64,000 nucleotides of DNA, from contig JAACJP010000017.1 of assembly GCA_013368375.1 (NCBI GenBank), positions 558,001 through 622,000 of the forward strand, given 5' to 3'. The notes under the pieces were generated by a model, which worked only from the letters and a program-made list of their open reading frames with translations, had not been told where the DNA came from and did no database searches. Source of the DNA: Tricholomella constricta. Lineage: Eukaryota; Basidiomycota; Agaricomycetes; Agaricales; Lyophyllaceae. The first letter of the stretch is position 1. Each line of letters opens with the position of its first letter. Positions 1 to 11,970 of the stretch are shown in pieces. The position numbers and the translations under genes were made by a program.

Positions 1-301
1 AACCAATGCTGTGCTTCGTGCGCATACGTATCTACTTGACATCGATTGACCACTGACATGCAGCTCAGTCTCAATCAGAACAGAACTTCTCCCCGAAGAT
101 GAGCTTGGCCATCAGATGGGTCCCGACATGAGGCAAAGCGAACGATCTCACAGTGACCGCTCCAGAGTGATATCGGAATTATGAAGCCGTCAAGCTGAGT
201 GAAAATGCGAGAAGCAGGGCTACTACAGAATACATAAAAGTCGACAGTTTTTAAAAACTAGTATTTTCAGAACATAAAAAAGGCTCGCTTTCAAGCTTAA
301 G
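1..301. other. Unassigned flank, no gene recognised
   Basis: I see no convincing reading frame, RNA gene or repeat here. It lies just downstream of the stop codon of the minus-strand RRM gene, so it probably holds that gene's 3' UTR and terminator. An A-rich stretch near 240-285 is compatible with that. Confidence 0.4.
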
Positions 302-2811
302 CTAGACCGGGTCAGCCTGGATCGGTGCAACCTGCCCACCCTTCGCAGCGGTGGGGGTGAACGTGTGCCAGCGGTCGTTGAACCTGACATCTGAGGGAGG
401 AATCAATGGAAGAAAAACGGGTCTAGAATGACGACAACGTACCAAGAGGCCGTCCGCCGTACATGTACTGCTGGAATTTGGCTGTCGAGAATCAATCATG
501 AGCGAGAGCAAAGGGGGAAGTAAAACGCCGGACGGCACACACCGATGGCAGTCTCAGCCTCTCCGACCTGCGCAAATTGAACGACACCGCAGCCCTTGGA
601 GCGCGTGCCATCAAAGAGAATCTCGGCCAGCTCAACTTGACCTGTCGTCTCAAAGAGCTCAACCAGATCTTCATTAGCAGTGGACCACGGAAGCTATGCG
701 CAGTATCAGTACGAACATACAGTCAACGTATAATAGAAGACGTACGTTGCGAACCATGATCTGCTGACTCGGCTCTGCCTCTGTATAACCGCCAGGGCCT
801 GACGGATACCCACCACCGACGGCTCCACCATACCCTCCGCCGCCGTAAGTATCCATCCTCAGCCCGCCAGAAGCGCCCTGGTCAGGGCCAGAATAGTCGG
901 CATAAAGATCCTGATTAGAGAAATCACGGCCTGCACCCGCCTGGCCGCCGAAACCCCCGCGGAACCCGCCTCTGAACCCGCCGCCCCTCATGCCGCGCCC
1001 CCCTAAACCACGGGGCGCACCTCGGAAGCCTCCACGGAAGGCACCTGGACCGGAGAGGCCAGCGTACCGATCCTAAGAAAAACGATGAGCTGACGACGCT
1101 GCCCGCGACCTTGACCTCTGTACCGCGTACCTCTCGGACTTCCAGCGTGCGACCGTACCAATCAAAACCGTGGTACATGCCTGACGAAAAATTGAAGGCG
1201 ACATTATCGATTCACATGGGTGCCAACGTACTGATAGCCTGTTGAGCATCTTTTGAGGTCTCAAAGACAACTGTGCCAGATCCCTTGGGCCGGCCATCGG
1301 CACCGATATTGATGTCGGCGCGGATGATATTGCCAGCGGTGCGGAAGAGATCTTTGAGATCTTGCCAGCCCGCTTGGTAAGGCAGCTGGAATTGACAGTT
1401 CAGGTGGTGCTGAAAACATGATGACGAAGAGGATTTACGTTGCCGACATAAAGCTGGTTACCGGGGTTGGCCTGGGTACCAAAGTAGTTATGGGAGGGAG
1501 GGCGCGGAGGCGGAGCCGCATTCAAGCCTTGACCAGCCATAGCCATACCTATTTTACCTGGGACGGGCGTAGCGCCGAAACGAGCTTCGTTTTCGCGGTC
1601 CTGCGAAATGTTCAAAGGCATGGAACAGACCAAAGTTAAGCTCGTGTACCTCTCGAATGAAGACAGGTCGTCCGAGGAGAGGTTGCTCCGATAGTTCGCG
1701 AATGGCGCGTTGAGAATCCTCTTGCGAGGCGAATTCGACAATACTAATGAGCTATTAGAAGGGAATGCAAGGAAGTGATCAAGAGCGCACTCACCCGCAG
1801 CCTTTTGATACTCCTGTGGGCGTGACGAGTACTTCGGCGAAGAGGACTTCACCGGCTGCCAACCCCAAAAGAAAAGCTCCCATCAATATCCTCTCGACAA
1901 CTCAACCATTCCGACACAAAAAACTGAAGAAAACACTCCCGACCTCGCCACAAGCTCACGCTCCTGCTCCGGTCCGTCGGAACACCGCCGAGGGCGTGCG
2001 CGCACACGTTGGAAAGTAAACTCCAAAAAATCCACATCGCCCCGTGCAACCAGCACGCCTCTGCTGCTGCTACTGCTGCCACCCCCGCGAAATAGGCACA
2101 AAAAACTAATCTGAGATTCCCCCACCCACCTCCCCTCATGAATTCCATTAGGTCCCTGTACTTGACGTCGTAACTGAGGTTTCCGACGTAGACCCGGTTC
2201 TCTCTCTTGCTGATTTTGGCGAACTCGACGGCTTCTTCGTGGTCTGCGTTCATGGGACCCCCGAGTGAACGGGAGAACGTGTCCACAGCCTTGCGGTCCC
2301 GGTCACGGCTGCGCGAACGAGTCCTGGAACGGGTTCGGGAGCGGCTCCTTGACCTGGAGCGGCGACGAGAACGACGAGGAGAAGCGGAACGGCGCCTGGA
2401 GCGGGAACGGCTCCTGGAACGCGAGCGCTTGCGGCGCTGAGAAGAACATGATTGACATGGGTGCCGAAGACAAAGGCATGCGAGGAACTCACGTCGCTAC
2501 CATTTCGCCTGTCGGGCTCCCAGTGATCTCCTCCACCGCGCCTGGGGCGACCTTTGAAGAAGACCAAGCGCTCAGGTGAGAACCAAAAGATGAAAAAAGT
2601 GGCGCAGCGTACCAGAGTCCCGCCTGTCACGGTCGCGATCTTTGTCGCGGTCCCTTCTGCCATCTTTGTCGCGGTCATCGCGGTCCCTGTCCTTATCACG
2701 GTCGAAATCCCTGTCCCTGTCTCGGTCTCGGTCACGTTCCCTGCTGCTGCTCACAGGTGCAATGATTCCCTTCTCCTCGTTGTCGTCCTTGTTCTTCATA
2801 TCGACGTCCAT
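302..2811 (-). CDS. SR/RGG-rich RNA-binding protein with three RRMs (Gbp2/Hrb1-like)
   Basis: A spliced minus-strand gene runs from an ATG at 2811 to a TAG at 302. The N-terminus (2811-2613) is a lysine-rich start followed by RD dipeptides. After two short introns comes an SR-rich block (about 2440-2300). RRM1 begins near 2190 with an RNP2-like NRVYVGNLSYD and resumes after a longer intron with SKGCGIVEF (about 1850-1690). RRM2 follows (NQLYVGN at about 1430, GSGTVVF at about 1260). An RGG-type glycine/arginine linker (1070-780) leads to RRM3 (QQIMVRN, a 52-nt intron at 745-694, then LPWSTANEDL and SKGCGVVQF at about 600). The last exons end at 302. An SR tail plus three RRMs is the layout of yeast Gbp2/Hrb1, nuclear mRNA-binding proteins that link transcription (THO/TREX) to mRNA export and quality control. 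Family assignment is firm at domain level; orthology is inferred. Confidence 0.85.
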
Positions 2812-3031
2812 CTTGCAGTGGTCGTTGGTAATTAGAGGGCTGTGGAGGGTAAGCTATAGGGGGTACGTGTGGGTGTCAGAGAAAGAAAAAACCAGCTGAC
2901 TCCATCAAAGTTCGACTCCGAAAAATATTACGTAAGGCGTGTTCTGCCCAATCGTTGGGATCGCAGTGTTTGGTCGACATAGAAGTTCGCATTCTTGGAT
3001 ATTCCATCCATATCAGGTTGTATGTAGTAGA

Positions 3032-4736
3032 CTAAACTGCCGTCTGATGTCCATCACCTACTGTACTTACTGTATGTAGACTTTGATTGTACATGTACGT
3101 ATACCAAACCTCCAGATGTCCCATGTGTTGGTGAGCATCGGCCACAGCTGCTAAGACCGCCTCGTGGATTTGCTCATGCGAAGCGGTGTGGGCGAAATAG
3201 TTGCCTTCGTCACGTACCGAGTTCGCGGACAGAAGGAAGTGCACTGCATTGCGTGAGACTTTGACTGTGGTTTGAGTGGTGAGCGTTTGAAAGACGAGAT
3301 CGGTAGCTGAGATTGGCTTGTCATGGAGTTGTTCAGCTGACGTGATGTCTAGTTGAGTGAAAAGTTTGTCTTTGGCTTGATCAAGGAGAGCGCGGAGGTA
3401 TATGGGGTACAGGGTCTGAGAATGGAGTGATGAGGGCTGCAAGTCATTGGCGAGAAGAGTTGCACAAACCTTCTGCACTGCCATCAACGTGTCCTTCAAC
3501 ACGGTGTTATCCTTTTGGAACGTGAACATAGTCCAAATGACGGGGATATAGATATCGCACCTCTCTGAAAGTTGCATTTTCCTATCCGAACGTGAACAAA
3601 GTCCAAATGACGGGGATATAGATATCGCACCTCTCTGAAAGTTGCATTTTCCTATCCGAACGTGAACAAAGTCCAAATGACGGGGATATAGATATCGCAC
3701 CTCTCTGAAAGTTGCATTTTCCTATCCGAACGTGAACAAAGTCCATATGACGGGGATATAGATATCGCACCTCTCTGAAAGTTGCATTTTCCTATCCGAA
3801 CGTGAACAAAGTCCAAATGACGGGGATATAGATATCGCACCTCTTTGAAAGTTGCATTTTCCTATCCGAACGTGAACAAAGTCCAAATGACGGGGATATA
3901 GATATCGCACCTCTTTGAAAGTTGCATTTTCCTATCCGAATGTGAACAAAGTCCAGATGACCGGGATATCGGTATCGCACCTTTCTCACTTTTGCCAACT
4001 CTGTTGCCTGCTCCTGCTGATTTTGGTTTAGTTTTTCCATCTGCGCCAGCACATTTGCCCGGAACGACTTGTCGTCATCTGGTGGCTTAGAAACGAAGGG
4101 TATCGTTTCAACGTCCAGAGCTGGTTGTTGAGGCTCCGTCGGTTTCTTCGACTTGCCTTAAGGGATGTCGTTGGGAAGTCGAATAATGCTCAATATGACG
4201 TTCAAAACGCCACGCACCTCCCTTCCGCTTCTTGGCGGCAGTCGAGTTCGGGATGGTGACTTTCTTCTTCGGTGTATCCTCCTCGAGAATTAATTTCAGT
4301 TGCATTTTTTGAGAATGCAGTTCCAGGATTTGAGAATGGAAGAATGAATCATTCGTCGGCTTGACGGAAAGGACGAGGGTCTCTTCGCCTGGTGCGAGGT
4401 ATTCACGCAACGTTGTCTCTTCGCCTAAATTGGCTGGGACTGATTACGTCAGCAGCTGTTGACAACAGATATCCGAATCTGATGGATCTACTTACCTGCT
4501 GGAATGTATTTAATATCGTCCGTGAATTCGAGTATCTCACCAAACTGCTCCTCAAATCCAGTCATGCAAAAAAGTGTTATATCCTCTATTGCGTCGTCAA
4601 CCTTCGTATCGATGGGATACTCTTTCGTCCACGTCAAGCCTTTGAATGAGACCACGAGGAGCAGATCTACCATCTGGTTGGATCGGTGGTGAGTCGTTGG
4701 CGCTGAATCGTTGGAATCGTTGTTGGTAGACATAGA
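3032..4736 (-). CDS. Hypothetical spliced gene with coiled-coil segment
   Basis: I do not recognise this protein. Exon 1 starts at ATG 4736 (MSTNNDSNDSAPTT) and encodes a compact alpha/beta-looking stretch that could be a small ubiquitin-like fold (speculative). A 62-nt phase-1 intron (4495-4434, gtaagt...ccag) follows. Exon 2 has a lysine-rich basic patch (AAKKRKG). After another short intron (about 4211-4155) the frame runs through KSKKPTEPQQP to a glutamine-rich helix MLAQMEKLNQNQQEQATELAK. A phase-0 intron (3989-3512) containing the 70-bp minisatellite is then removed, and the helix continues as DNTVLKDTLMAVQKV. The C-terminal part is alpha-helical and reaches about 3080. The final exon and stop (3032) are uncertain because a further intron near 3100 is possible. 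It sits tail-to-head downstream of the RRM gene's start, on the same strand. Confidence 0.6.
3517..3986. repeat. 70-bp minisatellite, about 6.7 units, inside an intron
   Basis: Near-identical 70-bp units start at 3541, 3611, 3681, 3751, 3821 and 3891, with a partial and diverged unit at each edge. Internal units differ by one or two bases (for example t for a at 3747). Because 70 is not a multiple of three, translating through it breaks the frame. The flanking coding sequence joins cleanly if the whole array is spliced out (GT at 3989, AG ending at 3512, phase 0). The intron is 478 nt, which equals six units plus 58 nt. Confidence 0.9.
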
Positions 4737-5141
4737 AGATCGTACACCTGGATGGCCAGAAGATCTACCAGTTATATAAGATAACACAATCAATACCATG
4801 AGGTTCCAATGAGGCCTACATGCGGCCTTGATGACTCGACAAATCAATGGCGATAGTACTAATATAACAAACTTTCTACATCGAGGGACTTGCAAGTACC
4901 TCAAAACCCGCCATTAAAGCGACTCCAAACTGGGACGGATTTATCAGTTTCAGCGCCACACACATCGCTGCTCGTCGTCGTCCGAGCGCCTGATCCTCCG
5001 TCTCCATCAACAAATAAATCATAACGCGAGTTCACCCTACTATCCACAATCGCCACGCCCGGAACCGGCATAAATCCATCCGTCGTACCAAATCCTACGT
5101 CTCCATCAACGAAGAAAATAATAAGGCGAGCAAGTCAGTCC
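4737..5141. other. Intergenic region with a diverged short direct repeat
   Basis: No gene is seen. It holds the upstream region of the minus-strand gene starting at 4736. A loosely conserved motif (ctccatcaac...gcgag) occurs at about 5000-5030 and again at about 5100-5130. The copia LTR begins at 5142. Confidence 0.4.
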
Positions 5142-5512
5142 TGTTAGAACTCTATCCGTTTGTATAGATTAGTGAGCCTAAGAGAATACAAGATAAACCT
5201 TAGTCTCGTATAATTGACTGTATTGATCGGACCGTACCTAAGAGAATACAAGATAAACTAGAGAGATATTAGTACGAGTCCGTGTATAAGTAGAGATAGG
5301 TACTCACCCTTAGTCTCGTATAATTGACTAAGGGTGCATCAGCAAGACCCAAACCCGCTAGCAAGGGTAGATGGTACTAGGAGGTCTAGATAAACTAGCG
5401 CAAATACTCTACATGTTCTAGAACATATCATTTGCGTCTAACTTGTCATTATTTCTCTTGACAGCTCTAGCTAGGGAGGGGTCTATCCAGTACGTAGAAT
5501 CATAATAATAAA

Positions 5513-8500
5513 TTAATAACATATTTCATGAGAGTGGTAATCCACAAACTTGTTTACATAGAAGAGGTCAAATGCATCGAGGGTGTACGAAAAATGAAAA
5601 TCAATCGGTAAGTAGGCTTCGCCGAAAACAGGGAGAAGATGAGCACCGCGAAGAAATGTATCAAGATGGAGGACAGATATTTCTCGCTCACCACCTACGA
5701 GATCTGTTTTCACCTTCCACATCCCCAGATCTGGATCCGGACCCCTTCCGACTTTCTTAAACCACTCAACCAGTGCACATGGATATGTCACACCTTGGTG
5801 ATCAAAAGAGAAGAAGAGCTGAACTCGGATAACACCCAGACCTTTCATTCCAGGCTGCTGGTCATTCTCCACAATAAATGCGCAGTCTCGTCGCGGACCT
5901 TTCCCGCGCCACGAAGGAGTTGAGCGAATCCGCTCTCGACGCATTCCACGGATTCCGGAGTCGTCACTAGGTGCATAGAAGGTGGCAACAGCTGAGTGGT
6001 AGACTTTGATGATGCTGCCGATGGAAGGGCAGTCGCCGAGTGGCACAGTGTTCGAAGATATGGTGTCGTCGTCATTGAGTTGGTCAAAGAGGAAGCGGCG
6101 GATGAGTTCGGGTAGCCGAGGCTGGTTGATAGTGGCTGCGAGATCATTCATGTTGCCAGGATAACGCTTTGATGATTCTATATTGTACCACGGGATGAAA
6201 ATATAGATCAAGTCAAGAAACTAATGACATACCTCGCGTCCGGGCAAGAACGACATTCCCCATTACATGGTCATCAATAGGCTCTGCGTCATCATTGGCA
6301 CCCGTTCCTCCATCGATCGCATCTGAGATGAACGGCAATGGAGGCACAGAATGATCAACTGGAAGCATACCACGGGCAACAAAATCAGCGCGAGCAGCTG
6401 CAAGCTTGTCGAGGCGTTGGTTCGTCACGAGCATCTGGCCAAGTGCTTCATATCTGTTGGAGCGGCGCCAAGGTTTTTTGACAGCTGAAATGTGTCGCGA
6501 CTCTGTTATGGACGAGCAAAGACCGTTGGGAGCACCGAACTGGATGATATGGCTAGGATAGTGAGTCAAGGCATGTTGTCGGGGAAGGGAGAACCCGCTG
6601 CGGACACCGGTAGACCTGAAGATCTCTCGATGCTCGTGGAATTGACGGATTGCAGTCTTGAGCTCTTCGATTGAGGCTTCGGTAAAATCCTCACGCCGGG
6701 CTATGTAGCAAGCGTTCATGAACTCCGAAATGCACCGAACCATTTGATTAGGAACGTGGCCAGAGATAGCACAGAGATAGACCTGTAGAAACATTGTTTG
6801 TTGGCGGATTGATGAACAAGACGTCATGACATGACATACCTTCATAAGAGCCTTCGAATCATCCCCAGTCCATTGCTTGAATCGTCGCCCGTGCGGAAAG
6901 CGGCGTAGCTGTGGGAACGCGGGCACAGCTGCAATTCTTTGAAGGAGGAATTGAGTAATAACAAGACTCGAGTCATACGGGAGGACTTACCGGCGGTCAA
7001 TATCATCAAGAATCTGCTTTCCTTTGGCCTCGCCATACTCCATGACTAGGTAAGTGCCGACCCACTCAACGAGATGATCCTTAAAAGTGCCCTTAATGAG
7101 CTGGTGTAGAATATCCGGAGAAATAATTTCGTATATATCGGCGCGTGGAAAGTCAAATGTAAAAGGCTACGCTACCAGTCAACCGGCGGCCACATATAAT
7201 GATGGCCCAACTTACAATGACATCGTCGTCGATTCCGAATACATTCCAAAGATGAAGTGGACTCCATGTATTCATGAGATGTTCAGTAAGTTCGCGTGTT
7301 CGCCTTCCACCGGGCCCATCAAGGTTGTTCGAAAATGCAGTGTCCCTGTACGATGTGATCAGAAAGGAAGAAGGAAACTGAATTTAAAATGACGCACTTA
7401 GGACACCAGCCTTGAACGATACCTGCCAGTAATGTTTGCTCAGGGTAGTCGGCAATATATGCGCCGAGATCATAGATGACACGGCGAAAATGGCCGTCAG
7501 GACATCGACGCACGACAGGGGTTGACATGGCAGGAAGAAGAGGACGTAAAACAGCTGACAGTGATGCATGATATAGCTGGCGCTTGAATTTGCGGAGCGC
7601 AACGTCGTCGTCATATTTTCGATCATCTACTTAAGAGTTAGAAAGGGTCGCAGTAACTGCATAAGGCTCAACATACTTTTCGGGATGGCAAGGAAGCCAA
7701 TAGGGACTACGGCATTCCGGTGTGCACGCCGAACAGTGTTGAACACGTTCCCAATGGAAATGTAGAGTGGGTGGTACTCGACATGTCCGGTGGCCACCGA
7801 AACTGTGGTCTTGTCACTGCCAAGGATAATTGGGCAATACATTGCGCCCCGATTGTCCTCGTTCTCCTCAAGAATGGTGTTCTGAGGGCCCAGAGACGTC
7901 ATTATCAAGAAACCATGCAAAAAGTCGAAAAACACACAGCATGCTTCCACGCGAAGTTCCCGGACATAAAATCACTCCAAGTCCTTTGTCCGTCCTTGTT
8001 CCTGCGAAGGTAGGGCGCATAATCGAACTGACCATCGAAATCTGGGTTGTCGAGCATGTTGGCTAACACGACGTCAGGATCACGATGCCAAACCTCATAT
8101 TCCGCAGATTTCCACGACGGGTCGTTCGAACCAACATCCCCGTCGTAAGTCGTTGTAAAGCATTTCCATGGTGCGTCCCCATGGCGAGTGGCATCAATGA
8201 CCTGGTACATCTCGTCATAAGATGAAAATGGGGCGAGACCATCGTACACCGCCATAGAGTGACCCCAGAGGTCAAAAAGATAGTCGATACTCGAAGCAGA
8301 CATCTCAACACGGCGATAAAGGAACTCGGCAGTGCGAAACTGAATTTCATCCGAGTACGGTGCCCAATTATCGTTTTCAGGCATCGTGCGGGGCAGAGGA
8401 GGCATATGAGGATCCACCGGAGTGCCGAATTCATCGCACGGAATCCCTACATGAAACAAAATGTTAATAAGCTTTGGCAGAAGATGACAATAATACTAAG

Positions 8501-8766
8501 TTACCGTTTAACCCAGGATGAAATGTCTTGGTCGCTCTGAGAGGAATCGGAACATCTTCGTGGATGGCAGGGGCTAGGCTTGCATCATGCTCAGGGGGAA
8601 CATCCAGATCCGGAGGCCCACGAGGAGCAGGCTGTGGCCCTTCCGGAACTAGCTGCTGATAACGGTTGCTGTTGACATGAAATGTTCGATAATGGTTGGT
8701 TTGGCCGTGCGTGCTCTTGAAGGTTTGATGGCAGGAGGGTTCAAGGCAGGAGTAGCGATGCATCAT
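5513..8766 (-). CDS. Plavaka-family transposase (CACTA-like DDE), copy 1
   Basis: A spliced transposase gene on the minus strand. I chose the ATG at 8766 because it opens an N-terminal C2H2-type finger ([12 protein letters not shown]...H...H). The core follows: DNWAPY...EFLYRR, a YRGDAPWKC-like segment, then [18 protein letters not shown] and [19 protein letters not shown], the GSDK aspartate being a likely first catalytic residue. [23 protein letters not shown] and GWCPKC are next, then [16 protein letters not shown] with a likely second aspartate. [22 protein letters not shown] and a C-terminal domain end at a TAA at 5513. At least seven short introns interrupt it. This segment order is typical of mushroom Plavaka transposases, which cut and paste their element through the terminal repeats. 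No obvious inactivating change is visible, so it may be functional. Confidence 0.9.
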
Positions 8767-8978
8767 GTACAGTGTATCCACAAGCTGCAGGTCTCGCTTT
8801 AAGTATGGGCGGCGCGATCATGAAAAAAAAAAGACTTACAAAACAGGGGGCTGAAAAAATTGACAAACACTGGTGAGACCATCGGCCTGCACCCCCGATA
8901 CCAAGATTTCATAATCATATAAATTTTCCGTCCAAGCCCCTCTCTCCTCTCAATTTTCCTCGCCACCTCTTACAGACT
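8767..8978. promoter_or_regulatory. Shared divergent promoter of Plavaka copy 1
   Basis: The roughly 210-bp gap separates the start codons of two divergently transcribed genes and must hold both promoters. An A-rich run (8822-8834) and an AT-rich patch (ataatcatataaattttccg, about 8910-8930) that could be a TATA element for the plus-strand gene are visible. No other element is recognisable. Confidence 0.45.
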
Positions 8979-11536
8979 ATGTCTGCCTCCGAACCTCCTG
9001 CTCGCCCTAGTCGGTCCAATGCAAACAGAAATCCAGCCCAGATAGTATTGGATAGCCAGATTAAACGCCGTACACCCGCTCAGATTCAGGCTGACAAACA
9101 GAAAGCAGCAGATGCAGGGGTAGCAGCTAAAGCGGCTGCTGCTGAAGAAAAACAAGCGAAAATCAAGAGTACGGCTGCGATCGAAGACCGAATCCGCAAG
9201 CAGGACATCGATGATGCGAAAACTGCCTCCCATCCTGACCGTAAACCTGGAAAAAAAGGTCAGCTACACTCAAATATCAAATTAGATACTCAAATAAACT
9301 TGCCTACAGCGGGTGTCGTCCCACAACGCAAGCATGCAAAGCCAGTATGTAAAACATTGCTCATAATGGGTTCAAGAAAAGACTGACATAGAGACGACAT
9401 TAGAACTCACGTAACAAGGGTCCGAAAACCCAAGCACCTGAATTCGAGGCTGGTGTTCTGCGCGACAGTGGGGCTGAGCACAATGTGTCCTTGGACGTCG
9501 GGGCAGCGGCTACAGTGCCCAAAATCATGCTAACAATTGCTGGGAAGGGCAAAGGGAAGCAGGTGAGATGTCGATCAGCCAATATAAAGATTGCTCATAA
9601 CACACACATTTTAGCACCGACACACCATCATTCCCTCCGAGATCGAAGACGAAGACAGTGACGACCCTAGCGACAAAGTTGGTTTGGCCGATTTCCACGA
9701 AATGGACATTGACACGTCTTCAGAGGGCGCGAGTATGGTGCCCGACGAGTCTGTGATTGACACAGAGTCTGATGGGATGGCGCTGGATGAGGATTATCAC
9801 GATGATGACGAGGACGAGGAGGGGCATGTTGAAGAAGACATCGAGGAGCCTGCCCCAATCAAGAAATCAAAGCAGAAGAAGACAGTGAGAGTACACAATT
9901 TCTGCTCACCATAAGTGTTTTGACCGTCCAGCCAGATTGACCGGTCGTTGCGTGATGAAATCAACCAAGTTCGTGACTACCCGTTGTCACACCAAGTTAC
10001 ACCTGCCTCTGGCAAGCGCAAAGTCATCGACATCATTGACAAGACCCCGACGTTTGTGCACCCCCCCTCTTCTTTTGTTCAATGCATATATTTTTCTATT
10101 TAGGTCAACGTCGGACAGCAAACGAGCAAAGAAGACAGGCCCTACTGTTGGACTTCGCCATGACTGGAGGAAACAAATTGTCGCTCGCACAATTCAAGTT
10201 TCTCGCCCATCTGCTTCCGAGTCTGCCCCCGTAACCGATGATGAAGACGATGTTGCGGGTGGCGAGTTCGATGAGGACGAAGACACGGAGAAGCTGAAAG
10301 CGGTCAGGAACAGCAAGGTTTCCGTGAAAGTCAGTCTTCAGCCTCGGTCAAAAAGCACGAAAGATAAGTTCGCTGATTTGAACCATGTAAATCCAGCTAA
10401 CTATTTGTATACAGATGCGCGTCAAGGTTCAAGAAGTCGACATCAGAAACGTGAAGACAGAGTCCTTCACCACAGCCCCCAGATACAAGAAGATGCCCAA
10501 GGCCTGCCTTCCGTTTCCTGGCGGCAACTCTGGTCACAAGGCCATGTCGCGATGGAAAAAAGATTTCAAGGCAACTGCGATCAACTTCGCCGCAAGCCTC
10601 GACCAGCCCTTCACCTCCAACGCACTCCTCCATGACCATGTTCAGGGTTGGTGGGAATCAGTGTTCGATTTCGGGATCGAGGACCACTGGACCTGGACAG
10701 CAAATAAATCGGATGCACTTCCAGCTGTTGTGGAACAGGTGAGTTCGTCTTCTACTCCAGGGACATCTCATACAATTTTCCTGCAGACTAGCAAGGTTAT
10801 CACGGAATGGCGCAGCTCGATCGGCAAGGACGCCATCGCAATCTTAGCCGACATCTTCAAGATCAATAGAATGAGCCAGGACGAAATTGTCGAATGGGTC
10901 TATGGCATGCGTGGTGAAGCGGGGGAATTTCGGTGGCTCTATGCGAATCCAGATGCATCTCAAGTACGTATTTATTTCTCGCTGGTTTTCGGGTGTTGAC
11001 TATTTGTTACTACAGGGCAAGAAGGGGGCCTTCCAGTCTGATCTCGTCTATGAAATATTCTCTCGCCACCTCAAGCAGACTATTGGGGCAGTGGAGGATT
11101 ATGGGCTGCCAGTGGGAGGATTGGCATTGTGTACCGCGGCTGTGAGTCGATGCTTACTCACTCGGCATGACTCGCAACGATCAATTTTTTTTTGACAGAT
11201 GGAACGCGGACTCGAGCTTTGGGCTGAAGGCGAACCTCCGAAAAACTTGAAGACCTCCGATGACGACAGTAAGAACGACAAGAAGAAGGTTTTTGGAGGT
11301 GATGAATGGATTGCCCGCACTGGCGGGTATGCGACACTTGCCGGCGGACTCCGTGAAGATGATCAGTGGCCCGTCATCATCGCTGAGGCCGAGGCTCGCT
11401 TCCCCAATGCGGTTGCTGCTATGTCTGGCCTTGCTGCATCGGCGCCGTTAGAGGCCCAGGCCATTCGTGCAGCGCTGTCCCTTTGGTGCGTGGCACACGT
11501 CACTTATCTGGGTTGTCACTAATATTTCTCCATAGA
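8979..11536 (+). CDS. Plavaka accessory gene, acidic/basic nuclear-type protein, copy 1
   Basis: A spliced plus-strand gene starts at ATG 8979 (MSASEPPARPSRSN). Introns are visible at about 9260-9307 and 9344-9391, among others. The N-terminus has a basic alanine/lysine helix (QADKQKAADAGVAAKAAAAEEKQ). The middle is strongly acidic (EDEDSDDPSD at about 9645; DEDYHDDDEDEE at about 9790) followed by KKSKQKKT. A conserved-looking C-terminal helical domain (PRYKKMPKACLPFPGG, FKATAINFAASLDQPF, KVITEWRSSIGKDAIAI, FRWLYANPDASQ, GAFQSDLVYEIFSRHL) ends with MERGLELWAEGE and ARFPNAVAAMSGL. A final intron (11486-11535) would make the stop codon at 11536. The C-terminal region may correspond to DUF6532, but I cannot check this. 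Presence in both copies argues that it is part of the transposon, perhaps a DNA-binding or helper protein. Confidence 0.75.
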
Positions 11537-11970
11537 TGTTCTTTCTAATCAAAAGGCAAAAGTCCGAGATGTGAACAATCATATATAAGTAGGCCTACTA
11601 GAGCGTCTCAATGCTATTGTCATTAGTAGATAATATTATCTGGTTAGACCTAGATCGCGTGATAGGTGTTAGTAGAGACCTATTAGAATTGGCCTTCTCA
11701 ACTTAGTGCTACCTTCAGCAATAGAGAGCTAGGTCGGGTAGAACCACTAGTTCTACCTGACCTAGCGTGAAATTATCTTGCTGATGTGTATGTATGTAGA
11801 TCGTCCGTTATATATGTACTGTAAGTATAAAGTCCATTGTTAAGTTAAGTAGAAAGGGATAAAGGGGAACGCGAGTGGCCCTCGGCACAAAGGAGTGCCT
11901 ACGGTGCTGACGTCGGTTCCAACACTCCTCCTCACCGCAGGTACTCCTCCTCGAATGGAATGTGGTGATT

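Larger units (their letters stand above)
5337..11786 (-). mobile_element. Plavaka DNA transposon, copy 1 (6450 bp)
   Basis: It is bounded by an 11-bp terminal inverted repeat, CATCAGCAAGA at 5337 and TCTTGCTGATG ending at 11786, with TG directly repeated on both flanks (5335-5336 and 11787-11788). It contains a transposase gene on the minus strand and a divergent second gene on the plus strand. An almost identical copy of exactly the same length lies inverted at 46089-52538. By eye I found only four single-base differences, all transitions (near 7012, 7156, 9617 and 11172). Confidence 0.92.
5142..11924 (-). repeat. Copia 3' LTR (about 331 bp), interrupted by Plavaka copy 1
   Basis: The + strand reads TGTTAGAAC at 5142 and GTTCCAACA ending at 11924, near-perfect inverted LTR ends. 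On the minus strand a purine-rich tract (GCGGTGAGGAGGAG) precedes the TGTTGGAAC end, as expected for a polypurine tract. Within the left part, a motif CCTAAGAGAATACAAGATAA occurs at 5177 and 5237, and another (CTTAGTCTCGTATAATTGAC) at about 5199 and 5310. The insertion splits the LTR 195/136 and is flanked by TG on both sides. Confidence 0.75.

Noticed and set aside
3517..3986. Regularly repeated 70-bp units resembling a CRISPR array
   Set aside because: The units are contiguous, with no unique spacers, lie in an intron of a eukaryotic gene and have no cas genes nearby. It is a minisatellite.
3582..4052. Series of short proteins MRYLYPRHLDFVHVRIGKCNF
   Set aside because: They are translations of the 70-bp minisatellite in successive frames and are removed by splicing in the gene model.
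5337..11786. KDZ (Kyakuja-Dileera-Zisupton) transposon assignment
   Set aside because: The protein motifs ([50 protein letters not shown]) fit Plavaka. KDZ-specific features and TET/JBP genes are absent.
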